Shown: positions 51,518-63,285 of the stretch, piece by piece | Layout: every line of letters starts with the position of its first letter | Position numbering within the stretch: the first letter of the stretch is position 1 | NCBI GenBank assembly: GCA_034509735.1 | Contig: JACGWO010000012.1 | Coordinates: forward strand, 25,759,188-25,823,187 | DNA from: Sesamum alatum | Taxonomy: Eukaryota > Streptophyta > Magnoliopsida > Lamiales > Pedaliaceae | Reading direction: 5' to 3' | Length of the DNA: 64,000 nucleotides | The notes under the pieces: generated by a model | Databases searched by the model: none | Told to the model about the DNA's origin: nothing | The model's input: the letters and a program-made list of their open reading frames with translations, nothing else | Made by a program: the position numbers and the translations under genes

Positions 51518-51995
51518 ATGACTTCTCAGGGCAACCCAAACATTTGAACACCTAATGAATGCTAATTACAAAGACTGTTCAAAGGGAAGTTGCAGCACAT
51601 ATTGTCCTCCACAATGGTGCAACATAGAAAGAACAAAGGATCAACATTCTGTCCTAAAACTCACCCCAACTCTCATATCACTGATGACTACTGGAGGCTT
51701 TTCAAGCTGAGAAACCACCTCAAGAGATGAGACGGGGACGGGACGAGATGGGTATCGGGCCATAGAATCACGGGCCTACTCCCGTGAGATCAAGCACAGC
51801 CCATTTAGAGAAAATGAGCCCGCCTTGGATCCATGCATAACTCATCGGGCCAACTAGAGTTTTACATTACACGATTACAAGAAGGGTGGTAAAAGGGTCG
51901 TCTGTTGCCTAAGTGCAAACACGCTTTTCATGTGCAACTCATCTGTTAGCGTCCAACACGAGTTGTCGACCCGTCTGTCGTGCAGATATTGCTGA
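51518..51995 (+). pseudogene. Decayed ATL RING-H2 paralogue
   Basis: Starting at ATG 51518, 'acttctcagggcaacccaa' aligns with the amino end of the ATL gene at 48913 (MGSVGNQNP region). A stop falls at codon 10 and a small insertion shifts the frame. Then 51561-51619 reads NYKDCSKGSCSTYCPPQWC, clearly the [18 protein letters not shown] segment. An unrelated or rearranged block follows (about 51715-51890). The RING half resumes at about 51897: LLPKCKHAFHV against [11 protein letters not shown], then a remnant of SCPLCRANV near 51958-51990. The membrane segment is barely visible, and the stops and shifts rule out a working protein. The alignment was made by eye. Confidence 0.85.
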
Positions 51996-52361
51996 CCCAC
52001 GATGGAACATTTTCTTGCATCCTAGTCTCGTCTCTCTTCAAACTCATGACCAAACAATTTGATTCAAAATACCTCTATTTATTCTCATTAATGTTAGTTG
52101 CGGTAACTTCACAAGATTTGCAATAGAAAATCCAATCCACAACCATATACAGACGTATCAACGTCCAGTAGGAAACAATATCAACAACATCCTGTTTTAC
52201 TGAAGTAGCACACTGCAATTAATTCCCACTGAATCAGATAGAAAATTGTCATAATTCTTGGCTCCCAATAAAGAAACAGAATGAATTAAAATTTTATCTT
52301 ATCTAGAATAAATTACTACATATATATATACACTGTTATTTAAATAGAGAATCAGATATCC

Positions 52362-52397
52362 ATGAATAAGTCCAACAGGAACAGCACTGCAATTTGA
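52362..52397 (+). promoter_or_regulatory. uORF before the phospholipase start, if within the leader
   Basis: ATG at 52362 opens an 11-codon frame that stops at 52395-52397, about 100 bases before the main ATG. A TATA-like 'ctatatatat' at about 52452 lies only 48 bases before the main ATG, so the uORF may be upstream of transcription. Undecided. Confidence 0.3.
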
Positions 52398-52500
52398 GTT
52401 TCGACTCTTTCTTTCCAACCCCTCCACCAGACCCTCTTTCCCCTGACAACTCCTATATATATCATCCGCCGTGCAAGAACCGTCAAACAGACCAGCAAAA

Positions 52501-55500
52501 ATGCCTGAGATCGACACAGAATGCCCCATCAAGACAGTGGTGGTCCTAGTCCAAGAAAACCGATCATTCGATCACGTCCTAGGATGGATGAAGTCCCTCA
52601 ACCCCGAAATCGACGGCGTTACTGGGAGAGAATCGAACCCTTTATCCACCTCCGACCCCACCTCAGAACGCATTCACTACAGCGACCAATCAGGCTTCGT
52701 GGAGCCCGATCCCGGCCACTCATTCGAAGCAACATACGAGCAAATCTACGGCGTTGGATGGGACCAGGCCTCGGCTTCAGGCCAGAACCTCATGGCTCCG
52801 ACGATGGAAGGTTTTGCTCAGCAAGCAGAAAGTATACAGAAAGGAATGGCCAACATAGTGATGAACGGATTCAGGCCGGAATCGGTGCCGGTATACAAAG
52901 AGCTGGTGCAGGAGTTTGCAGTTTGCGATCGGTGGTTCTCGTCGGCTCCCACTCTGACGCAGCCAAACAGGCTTTTCATACACTCCGCGACGGCGTACGG
53001 GGCGACGGCGAACGACACGAAAATGCTGGTGGAAGGGTATCCGCAGAAGACGATATTTGAATCGGTGGAGGAGGCCGGCTTCCAGTTCGGGATTTACTAT
53101 CAGTACCCGCCTTCCACTCTCTTCTACAGGTACTCTTTTCTCTCTAGTTTGCCGGATTTGATTGTATGTTGCAAATTCTATTACATCTTCTATTCCGTTC
53201 GCACACCAAGTTTATAAACTCTTTTGCAAAATGAAAAGTATGATGTCGCCGTTATACACATATCATGTGCGTATTAAACAGTATAAAAAATAAAATAGAA
53301 TTTGCAACAAAAAATCCGATCCGAAAATCTTCTTGTTTTCTTGCTCATTTTTGCATTGTCTGGATTGAAATTGCGAACATCGTGTTGGATTTCCAATTGC
53401 ATCTTATATTTTATTTCACGTATACACTTAATGCGTATAAAGATTATGACAAGAATTTTATTTAAAGAAATATTTTTAAACACGTGACACATATATATAA
53501 AATAGAATATAAGATGCGACATGAATTATAACGGAAATTCAATTCACTAAGTTGATGTTGAAACGAGTTTGTAAGTTTTTTTTTTTTTTTTTTAATGATA
53601 TCTTGTAAAATTAGTGGAAGGTCATAAAATATTACATTAGAAAATACTTTTTAATAATATCTTATTGATTAGGTAAAAATATATAATTTTTAAAATTGAA
53701 TGTTAGTCTATTTGCACCATGCTTAATTTATTTGATTAAAATAGTGATTAGTTAAGCTTAAGCTTCAGCTTTTGTTGTCATTTGGATATGAAAATTTGCT
53801 AATTAAGAATGTCATCATTAATTACCAATGTGATGAAAGCAATAATGATGTATCAACTCATTTAATCCTATTTAATTAACTTTAATATTATATATATAAG
53901 CTGTCAAAGCCCACATATGTTTTTTATGCGAACTTTTGCTGTATAATATTCAATTCAAAGCCATCAATCATGACTCTCTGATGGCTTTTACTTTTCTTCT
54001 TTTGTTTTAGTTTTTGTTTGGAATATCAAGACTTTTCAACCCTCTACCCTCATTATTAATTATTATTGTTATAATTATAATAATGAGGATCAATTATGAG
54101 AATTGTATTTTCTTTAATGGGAATTAGTATATTATTATAGCCCTTTTTGTTTTGAAATTATCAAAATTTTCTTTCCATATTTACATATTACATATCACCC
54201 CATTATACATTTAAACATGTAATAATATTTAAAAACGGAATGTTAATGCTTTATTACTAGAAACATCAAACAATAATTTTTCTGTATCTAATAAAGGCTT
54301 AAATGTATTTTTGGTTCTGTAATTAGGTTATTTGACATTTTTGTCTTTACTTTTTATGATAGTATTTTGATCCTACATCTTTTTAATTTTCACGATTATG
54401 ATTTTTTTTTTCGTCGGAGTTCACCTTTCTTATTGGTGGAGGTGAACTCCGGTGAAAAAAGATTAAAATCACGAAAATTAGAAAGAGTATAGAACCAAAA
54501 TAATACCTTAAAAAGTTAAAAGACGAAAACACCAAACAACTTAGCTAAGTTACGGAATAAAACATACATTAATCTTTAATTGTAGAAGGGAGATGATTAT
54601 AAATTTTAAATTAAGATGGGGTCGTCTTGTGATTTCTCAAGAGGATGAGTACAGTCAATAATTATTTCTTCATGTAAGATCATGCACTATAATAACACTA
54701 GCTAATAATAAAATCCGGTTTGAAAGATCATTTAGAAATTTGGTAACTGTAAGTGACGCTGGCAAGATCAATCAAAGAAGGAAAGTCAAAAGTTTTTCAT
54801 ATAGAGCGAGGAGGAATGAAAACCACATAATTTGAATTATGATGTAATTACTAGATTATTTCTACATAGTAAATTGTAACCACAAATTAGTGGTTGGTGA
54901 GGGGGTAAAATTAACTTTTACACAGCCCCCCATTTATGACTTGTTTAGTATAAATACCCCATAACTTCATTGTAAGAGGGACTTTTGAGGAGGGCAATTG
55001 AAGAAGACTGAAAGTTTTTGGCTTGTGACGTGTAAAGTGTGCTTTGATCACGTCCTCCTTGATTAAAGAATAGTAATCAATTCCAACAAGATCACTACCA
55101 TTTTCTAACACAAGTTTAATGAAACAGAAACCTGAGAAAAGTGAAGTACATAAGAAACTTCCACCAGTTTGATCTGCACTTCAAGAGGCATTGCAAGGAG
55201 GGAAAGCTACCAAACTATGTAGTAATAGAACAAAGATACTTCGGGACAAAGCTCGTACCAGGCAACGATGATCACCCGCCCCACGACATCTCAGAGGGTC
55301 AGAAATTCGTCAAGGAAATCTATGAAGCATTGAGATCAAGTCCTCAGTGGAACGAGATCTTGTTCGTCATTATATACGACGAGCATGGTGGATTTTACGA
55401 TCACGTGCCGCCGCCTGTCATGGGGGTTCCTAGTCCAGACGACATCGTTGGTCCTGAACCGTATAAGTTCAAATTTGATGGCCTTGGCGTTAGGGTTCCT

Positions 55501-57888
55501 GCGATCTTGGTGTCGCCTTGGATTGAACCTGGAACAGGTGTGCAAGATTAATGATGTTTTACTAGGATGTAGTACCGAAAATTCTTACACGAACCTGGTT
55601 TGATCGAACAAATCAATTCAGAGCAAGTGTGATACACTTGTCATGTGATTGGTCACTTTCCTTGAATTGTATACCGATCATACGACGAGTGTATTGCACT
55701 TGCCATATAACTAATTCAGGTTCAGTAAACCCGATTTGACTTGGAATTTCCGAAAGTACTGGTGTTGATTGTGTTTGAATATTAGTGTTTATAACTAATA
55801 TTTGATGAAATTAATTAATGCAGTGTTGCATGGACCTTCTGGACCATATCCCACGTCGGAATTTGAGCATTCCTCAATTCCAGCAACTGTCAAGAAGATT
55901 TTCAATCTTAAAGACTTCTTGACGAAACGTGACGCTTGGGCAGGCACGTTCGACTGTGTCTTGAACAGGACCAGTCCAAGAACAGATTGTCCTGGTAAGG
56001 TTTTCAGATTTACATACGACCCCCTAACTATGGTCAAATTAGAGAAACCACCCTCAAATTATTTGAATAATTATACAAACACCTCATATTTATGATACTT
56101 TCATCATATGCATATATCCACTATCGATGATGTTTTTATTATGCTGACGCTCCTCTAGCAAAATGAATAATTACGGGTAGTTAAGGGTCTAGACTATCAA
56201 TGTGCATACAATACTCAAATTCAGGCCTAGACTCAGACCCATTATGATAATTATTACCTAAATCCAAATCAATATTATTACTGGTATTTAAACCCGGACC
56301 CATTGAAATAGGGCAAAATATTTTTTTAGTCCCGTTAAAAAGGATCATTATCGGTTTTAGTCCACGATTCTTGCAAGTGTCGCTTTTAGTCCCGTTAAAC
56401 CAAAAAATAAGCCTTTTCAGTGCACATGCTATTTTGGGATTGAAAATGCTTGTTTTTAGTTTAACGGGACTAAAAGCGACACCTGCAAGTATTGTGGGAC
56501 TAAAACCCATAATGACCCTTTTTAACGGGACTAAAAAAATATTTTACCCTTTATTTATCTAATAAAAAATAAATTATATTCATAAATAGAGTGAGGTTTA
56601 AAGATAATAAATGGTAGGAAAAGTGAAGGAGGGGTACTCCGTCAAGATTGATCACATATATTTTAAAAATGAATATTTTCTTATTAACAGATTATATGCA
56701 TTTTAAAGAAAATTTTGAGAATTACTTTAATTTCAACATTTACTATACATTTTAAACACAAATCAAATTTTTTTGAAATAATAAAAAAATTCAGAATTCT
56801 AAGAATTCAAAACTTTGTCAAAATTGATTCATTGGGGTCAAAGACCCCCATAATATTATCTATACAATACTTTGAAGTATTACATTAGGTAGACAAAATA
56901 TAAATTGACTAAAATACCATTAGTTATTCTTGATTCATTTACAAACTAATTATTTATTTAATTATATACAATAAAATAAATTTATTTTATTATTTTTTGA
57001 TTAGTTAGGTATTTTATTTATCGGGGAAAATGTTTTTTTAGTCCCGTTCCGTTAAAAAGGGCCATTATCGGTTTTAGTCCCACAATTCTTGCAGGTGTAG
57101 CTTTTAGTCCCGTTACACCCAAAAACAAGCCTTTTCAGTCCCAAAATGGCATGTGCAGTGCACATGACAGACTGACGCCGTTAGCTGCTCTTAACGTCCG
57201 TTAACGGGCGTTTGACAGACTGACGCCGTTAGCTCCCCTTAACGGACTCATGTGCACTGTACATGCCCTTTTGGGACTGAAAATGCTTGTTTTTTGATTT
57301 AACGGGACTAAATGTGACACCTGCAAGAATTGTGGGACTAAAACCGATAATGACTCTTTTTAACGGGACTAAAGAAATATTTTACCCCATTGAAATAAAT
57401 AGTTATTACTGTTATTTACTGGGTGTGGGTCTGTGTAGGTATTAGCCACCCATTGACGAGCCTGGAATCTTTATAAGCAAATGTCGACTGTTGTCGAATA
57501 AGGGTTGTGATTTTTTTTCATGAATGACGTTGCAGTGTCTCTGCCTGAACCGGCGAAAATGAGGGAAATAGAAGCAAATGAAGAAGCAAAGCTAAGCGAA
57601 TTTCAACAAGAGCTGGTGCAGATGTGTGCAGTGTTGAAAGGGGAGCATGCACAAGAAGACCATTTTCCCCACAGATTAGTGCAAGACATGAAAGTGTTTC
57701 AGGCTGTTGAGTATGTCGGAAGCGCATTTCAGAAGTTCAAGGATGATTGCGACAATGCCGTGAGAAACGGCGCTGACGAGTCCCATATTGTCTGTCTTGC
57801 ACCTCATCATCACCCTAAAAGACGTGTTTCCAAGTCCAGATCGTTTGCACGAAAACTATGTTCCTGCTTGACTTGTGGCCATAACTAA
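52501..57888 (+). CDS. Non-specific phospholipase C (NPC3/4/5 type)
   Basis: Exons 52501-53129, 55128-55537, 55824-55994 and 57536-57888 (all GT-AG, frame kept) give 520 aa, the usual length of plant NPCs. NPCs cleave phosphatidylcholine, phosphatidylethanolamine or glycosylinositol phosphoceramide to diacylglycerol (or ceramide) and a phosphorylated head group; they matter in phosphate starvation and root growth. Family marks are ENRSFDH at 19-25, [13 protein letters not shown] at 153-157, [10 protein letters not shown] at 294-303, and [20 protein letters not shown]. There is no signal peptide, as in the NPC3/4/5 subgroup. The carboxyl end is [11 protein letters not shown] after a basic KSRSFARK stretch; such cysteines are candidates for S-acylation, known for NPC4. 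Retaining intron 1 would stop translation after 239 codons. Introns 1 and 3 host transposable elements. The start ATG lies within 'aaaATGCC', and no in-frame ATG precedes it. Confidence 0.95.
54296..54575. mobile_element. Mutator-like MITE (family A) in NPC intron 1
   Basis: Arms 'ggcttaaatgtatttttggt' and its inverted, diverged partner near 54540-54575. The centre is a near-perfect hairpin around 'gtcggagttcacctttcttattggtggaggtgaactccgg' (about 54414-54453). The target duplication is not clear. Confidence 0.75.
56311..56549. mobile_element. Palindromic MITE (family H), copy 1, in NPC intron 3
   Basis: Left arm 'gggcaaaatatttttttagt' is the inverse of the right arm 'actaaaaaaatattttaccc'. 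Further arm words include 'cccgttaaa' and 'ggttttagtcc'. It is almost a perfect fold-back of 239 bp with no coding sequence. The second copy in the same intron is at 57023-57388. Confidence 0.85.
57023..57388. mobile_element. Palindromic MITE (family H), copy 2, in NPC intron 3
   Basis: The same arms as copy 1, but with a longer centre (57140-57265) holding a 22-bp direct repeat, tgacagactgacgccgttag + ct (57165 and 57212), plus mirrored 'catgtgca' motifs. It ends about 147 bp before exon 4 of the phospholipase gene. Confidence 0.85.
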
Positions 57889-58200
57889 CTAGCTTCTTCA
57901 ATACATGGAAAGCCAGTTTGGAATTCTTTCTATATTTGTGCTGTATTTGTTGGATTCTTTGATGCAAGAACCTGGTGCAGTTTCTTAATTTGTACAATGA
58001 AGTATGCTTTTTTTTTTTTGGAAATTAAGTTTGATCTGATCGAACCAATCATCGTTACTTGTGTGTTGATCATTTCCGGAAACTGTGTATACCTACACAT
58101 TTGTCATATTATAAATACAACGTAAATTTTTGTTTCATTCTACGCAAAAGTGTCTTGCATAAGGGAATATTAATTAAACATTGAAGTATCACAATAAAAT
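57889..58200. other. 3' flank of the phospholipase gene
   Basis: The probable 3' UTR runs from 57889. A T-run sits at about 58011-58019. No further gene. Confidence 0.5.
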
Positions 58201-58251
58201 GAATTAATTAATTGTATTTTTAGTCCCATAACTTAAATTATTTGATATTTG

Positions 58252-59692
58252 ACGAAATTATAAAATTAATCCTATATGTATGGGGGTATGACAAAATTAG
58301 TCCTGTAACTATGAGACTGGCAAATTTAGTTCTTTGTGTTTTAAATTTGTAGCAATTTTGGTTCTTTCGGCCAAAAGTGATCGAGAATTAACAGATTAAA
58401 TTGGGGTTTAGGGTTTCGCCGTCCAAATGGACATTATTTACACAGTCAACATCCTACGTTGATGCTGATGTGGCTCACTGCCCACCACCACCTCACCATC
58501 ACCGTCGGTGGCCAGAATTTTTTTTTACGAGTCTCCAGCCATGCGCATCACTACAAGAAAATAAAAGATTAGTGACAAAAAGATCAAGTGATAATTTTAA
58601 TATTGTTACTAATTATATATATTTAGTGACAATAATATTTATTTTATCACAATAATGAATTTTATGGTTTTAATAATTACTATTATTTTGTAAAAGTTGT
58701 TATTAGTGACAAAAAGATGTGCACAAAATTGTCACTAAATACAATTAGTGACTCATGTATAGTAACAACCTAGTGACAATAAATAATTGTTATAACTATA
58801 TTGTGTTGTCACTAAGTTGTCACTATAGATGTGTCACTAATTGCATTTAGTGACAATTTTATACACAATTTTTGTCACTAATAATTATATAGTGACAAGA
58901 TGAAAAATATTGGCACTTAATACATATTTTTAGTGTCAACTTTTAAATTATCATTTGATATTTTATCACTAATATCATATTTTCTTGTAGTGCATTATCA
59001 CTAAACTCGTCGTCGGATGTTGATTCCAGTCCTACACCGTGTGTTCCAATCGGAGTTCAAACGTGGCACCAATAGCCGATTACAATTCTAAATCTATTTT
59101 CTCACTCTTCTCGATTAGCCGTGGGCCGACCTACCCACCATTCAAGACAACCACAAATCCACTCCCCATCCTACGGCGAGTCAATTGCACCCAGGCCATC
59201 CATTTTCGTCCACTATCCGGCCGGTTTTCTATTTTTTCATGTTTGCTACTTTATTCGCCACCCTGCCATTGTTTTTTCACCGTATCTACGCCACCAGCGG
59301 CCATCTCACCGGCAGACCACCACCCCTGTATTCGCCTCCAGAAGATGCACACATCGCTCCCATCAGTTTCCGTCAATGGCACCATCCACGTCATGGCCTC
59401 CTCATCTTCCCTCATTTTCTTCTTTGTGAGGAGGAGGTTGGAAGAGAGTGCTTTTTTCCGTCCATTTGGCTTGACCCGCATCCACATAGGATGCCATGTG
59501 TTTTAGTTGAGTCCAGTTGGCAGGCAAAATCTAATCCCCAATTTGTCGAATTAATTTTTTGCCTTTTTAGGTCGGAAGGACTGAAATTGCCACTACATTG
59601 AAACTCATAGGATAGGACAAAATTGCCATTTCAATACTTACAGGACTAATTTTCCCACCCCCTTATATATAGGATTAATTTTGCAATTTTGT
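58252..59692. mobile_element. Long-TIR Mutator-like element with GC-rich cargo
   Basis: Inverted repeats of about 240 bp. 'aaaattaatcctatatgtat' with 'aaattagtcctgtaactat' on the left match the complement of 59560-59690 ('cttacaggactaattttccc', 'aggattaattttgc'). The match continues through 'attggggtttag' (58400) against the complement of 'ctaatccccaat' (59531). Between the arms lies non-repetitive, GC-rich sequence (about 58480-58548 and 58996-59450). Captured cargo of this kind is typical of Pack-MULEs. Overlapping open frames up to 155 codons exist, but none is recognisable. A CACTA MITE splits the cargo. Confidence 0.75.
58549..58992. mobile_element. Intact CACTA-type MITE (family G), nested
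   Basis: Perfect terminal repeats CACTACAAGAAAATA and TATTTTCTTGTAGTG, with 3-bp duplication 'cat' on both sides (58546-58548, 58993-58995). The interior is full of inverted 'attagtgac/gtcactaat' motifs. The sister copy is at 15260-15692. The intact ends make it one of the younger insertions here. Confidence 0.93.
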
Positions 59693-60162
59693 TTTAATGT
59701 TTTCATCCTTTAACTTTTTAGAGTAGCATTTTGGTCTTACATCTTTCTAAGTTTTCGATTTCAGTCCTTTTTTTCGCCAAAGTTCATCATTTTCGTCAGA
59801 ATAATGCATGTACATCTCGCGTGACCTTTTAAAATTGACACTACTATTCCTATTAACTTATTTTTATACTTTAAATTTTTAAAATAACATTTTAATCATA
59901 TATTTTTTTAATCCATACAAATTATTTTTTTTTTTTCTCGTCGGAGTTCACAAGCAGTTCGCAAATGGCCCAAGTTACACCAAACAATCTTTTCAGCTGA
60001 CTCTCTTTACCAAATAAGGTGTCATTTATATCTTTTACTCATTTATAAGCCAAAAATCATGGAATATGGGCTTTGCCTTAATGATAAGGCTGACGGCCCA
60101 AAATTGAACCAGGCCTCAAAATATTGAATTTAAATCCCACACACATATATGTATTATTTTAC

Positions 60163-60448
60163 TTTTTTTTTTTTAAAAAAAAATAAAAGCAATAAATATT
60201 ATCAATTCAACTAAATCAATCACAAGCAACCCTGTCGACTTACAATCCATAATAGAGACAATTAGAATAATCATACATTGATCAACAACATTACATAAAT
60301 GAAATCTAAACAACCCCTTACTATAACAGTATATAAATAATCCTACTATACAATAGACTAACATCCCATGTATAGATGGGGATTTGAACTCATGACCTTT
60401 AGGATTATGGGACCTCAACCTTAACCACTAGGTCAAGAGATCATTGGT
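60163..60448 (-). mobile_element. tRNA-derived SINE, copy 2 (full length, minus strand)
   Basis: Read on the minus strand it starts ACCAATGATCTC, exactly like the copy at 12990. A box 'ctagtggttaaggt' and B box 'gagttcaaatcccc' follow, and the body shares 'gattattctaattgt'-like and 'gataatatttatt' segments with copy 1. An A/T-rich tail lies at 60163-60190. A 12-bp duplication, gtattattttac, flanks both ends (60151-60162, 60449-60460). Confidence 0.92.
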
Positions 60449-60699
60449 GTATTATTTTACTTATACATTTGTAATTTATAATTTTTATTATTTTATTTGT
60501 CATAAAATCATTTTACTCGTTAATATTATAAAATACAGTAAGATATCTATTGTTTCATATGGGGGAAAAAATGAAGAACAAATGAGTAATTATTTTCTTG
60601 TCGCGAATCAATATAGTGCTTCTTAAGATCTAACAATTAATAATCGAGAATCTATACGATTCATCCTGATCATCACAAGAAAGAAACATGATTTTTTGT

Positions 60700-61215
60700 T
60701 AATTGTTAATTATCATAATTCAAATTTAATAAATTCTTATAAATATTAATTAACTACGACTATATAACGATTATTAATTATTTTTTCTGTAAGCATGGCC
60801 AAAAATTTTAGGTACAACTAAAAATTATGACAAATAATTTAACCATAAGTAAAATTATCACGAACGTAGATTCATCATGGTCAAGATTTAGGTTTTTGCA
60901 TTGATCTTATGTACCAGTACATGCACTGGAACAAATATGGGTTTTCACTATGGTTAATAATTATCATAATTAAAAATAAAAATTCATGGCGGATACTGAT
61001 TAACCACGACTGTGCAACAATTATTATCCGTTATTTCTATAAGCAAGCCTAAATATTTGTCATTGCTAAAAACTGCGGCAAATATTTTGGCCATAGGAAA
61101 AATTATAGCAAATGTTGATTGACCATGGTCAAAAATTAAATTTTCTCATCGATTTTTTTTACCATGATAGATAGTATTGATTTACTATGATTTTTAAGTC
61201 GTGGTGATTTATAGT
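60700..61215. mobile_element. Two adjacent degraded family F (CACTA-type) MITE copies
   Basis: 'ttaactacgactatataacg' (about 60750) and 'ttaaccacgactgtgcaac' (about 61000) begin two parallel runs. Each continues with 'gtaagcatggcc/ataagcaagcc', a 'ctaaaaattatgacaaat' type segment and 'catggtcaa'. The two copies are in the same orientation, about 250 bp apart. Terminal CACTA motifs are lost. Confidence 0.6.
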
Positions 61216-61561
61216 GTAAGGGATAATATTTTTTTTTTTTTTAATGATGGTAGATACTAGATAGTATGGATTCGCTATAATTTTTTAAGTCATAGTGCAA
61301 GGAATAGTTTAATTTTTTAATAAATTTAATTAAGCTCGAATTTAATAAAAATAAAACATATTGTCATCGATCTCGAGCTCGAATATTCTTGCTAAGCATT
61401 GTAGTTATGCCACCTAAATGAATAACGTGCGATTAATTAGGCAAATTAATTAAGCTCCCCGTCATCCCATGTCGAGGACCAAGTACTATGTAACATCTTA
61501 TATTATATAGAAATGTCCCTTTTCGAACAGAATATTCCTACGTATATAAATTCTTTCTTTA

Positions 61562-61590
61562 AATAATAATAATAATAATAATAATAATAT
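61562..61590. repeat. (AAT)n microsatellite
   Basis: About nine and a half tandem aat units. Confidence 0.9.
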
Positions 61591-62019
61591 TGGTCACATT
61601 TTTTGATATTGTCTTCGTTACTTCAACTGAGATTACTGTAAGTTATCTCCTTTACACGAAAATGTTATTTTTGTTAAAGCTTTAACAACAATTTATGACA
61701 TCTCAACCTTGAATAATTAATGGTTTCAAAGTTTTAATATGAAAAATTTTATTTTTTTATTTGTTTTCCCTTTTCCATTGTGGGATATTCACACGTTTAG
61801 GATATGCTTTTGTTCCTTAGCATAATTATTGTGTAGCCAGCCATGACATGTTGCGTCTGAATTAGGGTAACAATCTTTAATTGGAGATATGTCGTTTCAT
61901 GATTCTTTGCAAACTATATCACAGCTTGCATATCAATTATATGAAAATCAAATGTTGATATTATCCATATCATCTATACCTATTAATTCTACAAAAAAAC
62001 TATAATAATCAAGTATTAT

Positions 62020-62280
62020 CGTACTATAAATAACTATGACTTAAAAATCATAGCAAATTAATAATATTTATTACGATCAAACAAAAAAGATATGAAATTT
62101 ACTTAAATTTCATCGGGTGGTTAACTATAAACATTCACTATGATTTTACTTATGGACAAAGGCCCAAAACATTTATCATGTTTTCTGAGTGTAGCTAGCT
62201 AATATTTGGTCTTATTTACAAACACACGGCTAATAATTATTACACAGCCGTGATTAATTATTATTTCCCTTGTCACATAT
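62020..62280. mobile_element. Degraded family F (CACTA-type) MITE
   Basis: 'ctatgacttaaaaatcatagc' at the left and 'cacagccgtgattaattatt' at the right match the family F interior. The ends are eroded. Confidence 0.55.
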
Positions 62281-63189
62281 ATGCATGAGAAGTTCAAGGT
62301 TCAAGGTTTTATGTCTGGAATATCAGATTGAAAGGACAAATTGATCCTTCAAGAAGAGAATTTTTTGTGACTAAAGTAATTAATGTTGGCCATTATTTTC
62401 AATATTCCCCTTATTTATTCAACTGAGATTAGCAAAAAAACTCATAACTTGAAAGATGCATCTTACTTGTAGAACATTAATTGTATTATATTATTAATTT
62501 GAATAAAATTTATTTATACCATTAATTATTTCAATATTAGCAATTCAGTGCCGACATTGCATTGGATGCTTGCTTTTTCCTTAATTGAGAAAAATGTGGA
62601 AATAATTAAGTTAAAATCGTGATGATATATTTCACACGGTTAGTGTATGCTTTTAGACGAGCGTAATTCTATTTGAGACGGGAGCGAAAAAGTAATTTCT
62701 TTCAAGATATGTGCCTGCAAAATTTTGAACATTTGATCATTAGCAAGAACCCATCTTAAAATTCAATTTACTTACCACTAAATTAATAATTTGTTAGTCA
62801 ATTCTCATACATCTTTCACGGGAGATATAACTTTTTACAAATATAAAAGTTCAATTATAACCCCGATAGTTTTAAATTAATGAATTGCTATATACGAATT
62901 AAGAAGCAAAAGAAAAGAAAAAAAACAAATGTTTGTGTTCGATCCAAAATTTAATTGTTTAATTTGGGAAAATTTTCGATTATAATCCCATTTTCTCAAT
63001 TATAAACAATTCTAGTTAATCAAAGTTTCTCTTCTTCTTCTGTCTTCTTACAGTTACGTCATATATAATCTCAATCATCAACAATTATAACAATTAACAT
63101 ACTAATCCTCAATTTTTAATATTTATAACTAATCAACAAATACATTAGAGTAGAAAGATAACTAGTATGTTAAATTAATAGAATAATAA

Positions 63190-63285
63190 TTCACACATTT
63201 ATGAAATTTGAATCCATTACTTTATAATTATGGAATCTCAATTTCGCCAACTAAACTAAATCTCATTATGTACATTCTTACATCA
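63190..63285 (-). mobile_element. Possible tRNA-derived SINE remnant
   Basis: On the minus strand 'tttagttggcgaaattgagat' resembles an A box and the following 'aatggattcaaattt' a B box. The ends are not visible. Confidence 0.4.

Larger units (their letters stand above)
58205..59960. mobile_element. Family A Mutator-like element, split by an insertion
   Basis: The left remnant 58205-58251 ('ttgtatttttagtcccataa') and the right remnant from about 59693 ('catcctttaactttttagag', 'catctttctaagttttcga') together reproduce the arm of the family A element at 54296. The junction falls inside 'tttgatatt' on the left and 'tttaatgtt' on the right, a 7/9 match that suggests the 9-bp target of the inner element. 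The outer right end is not well defined. Confidence 0.6.

Noticed and set aside
59039..59601. Three overlapping plus-strand frames of 102-155 codons
   Set aside because: They lie in the cargo of a transposon, overlap one another, and resemble no known protein; kept only as a possible captured fragment.
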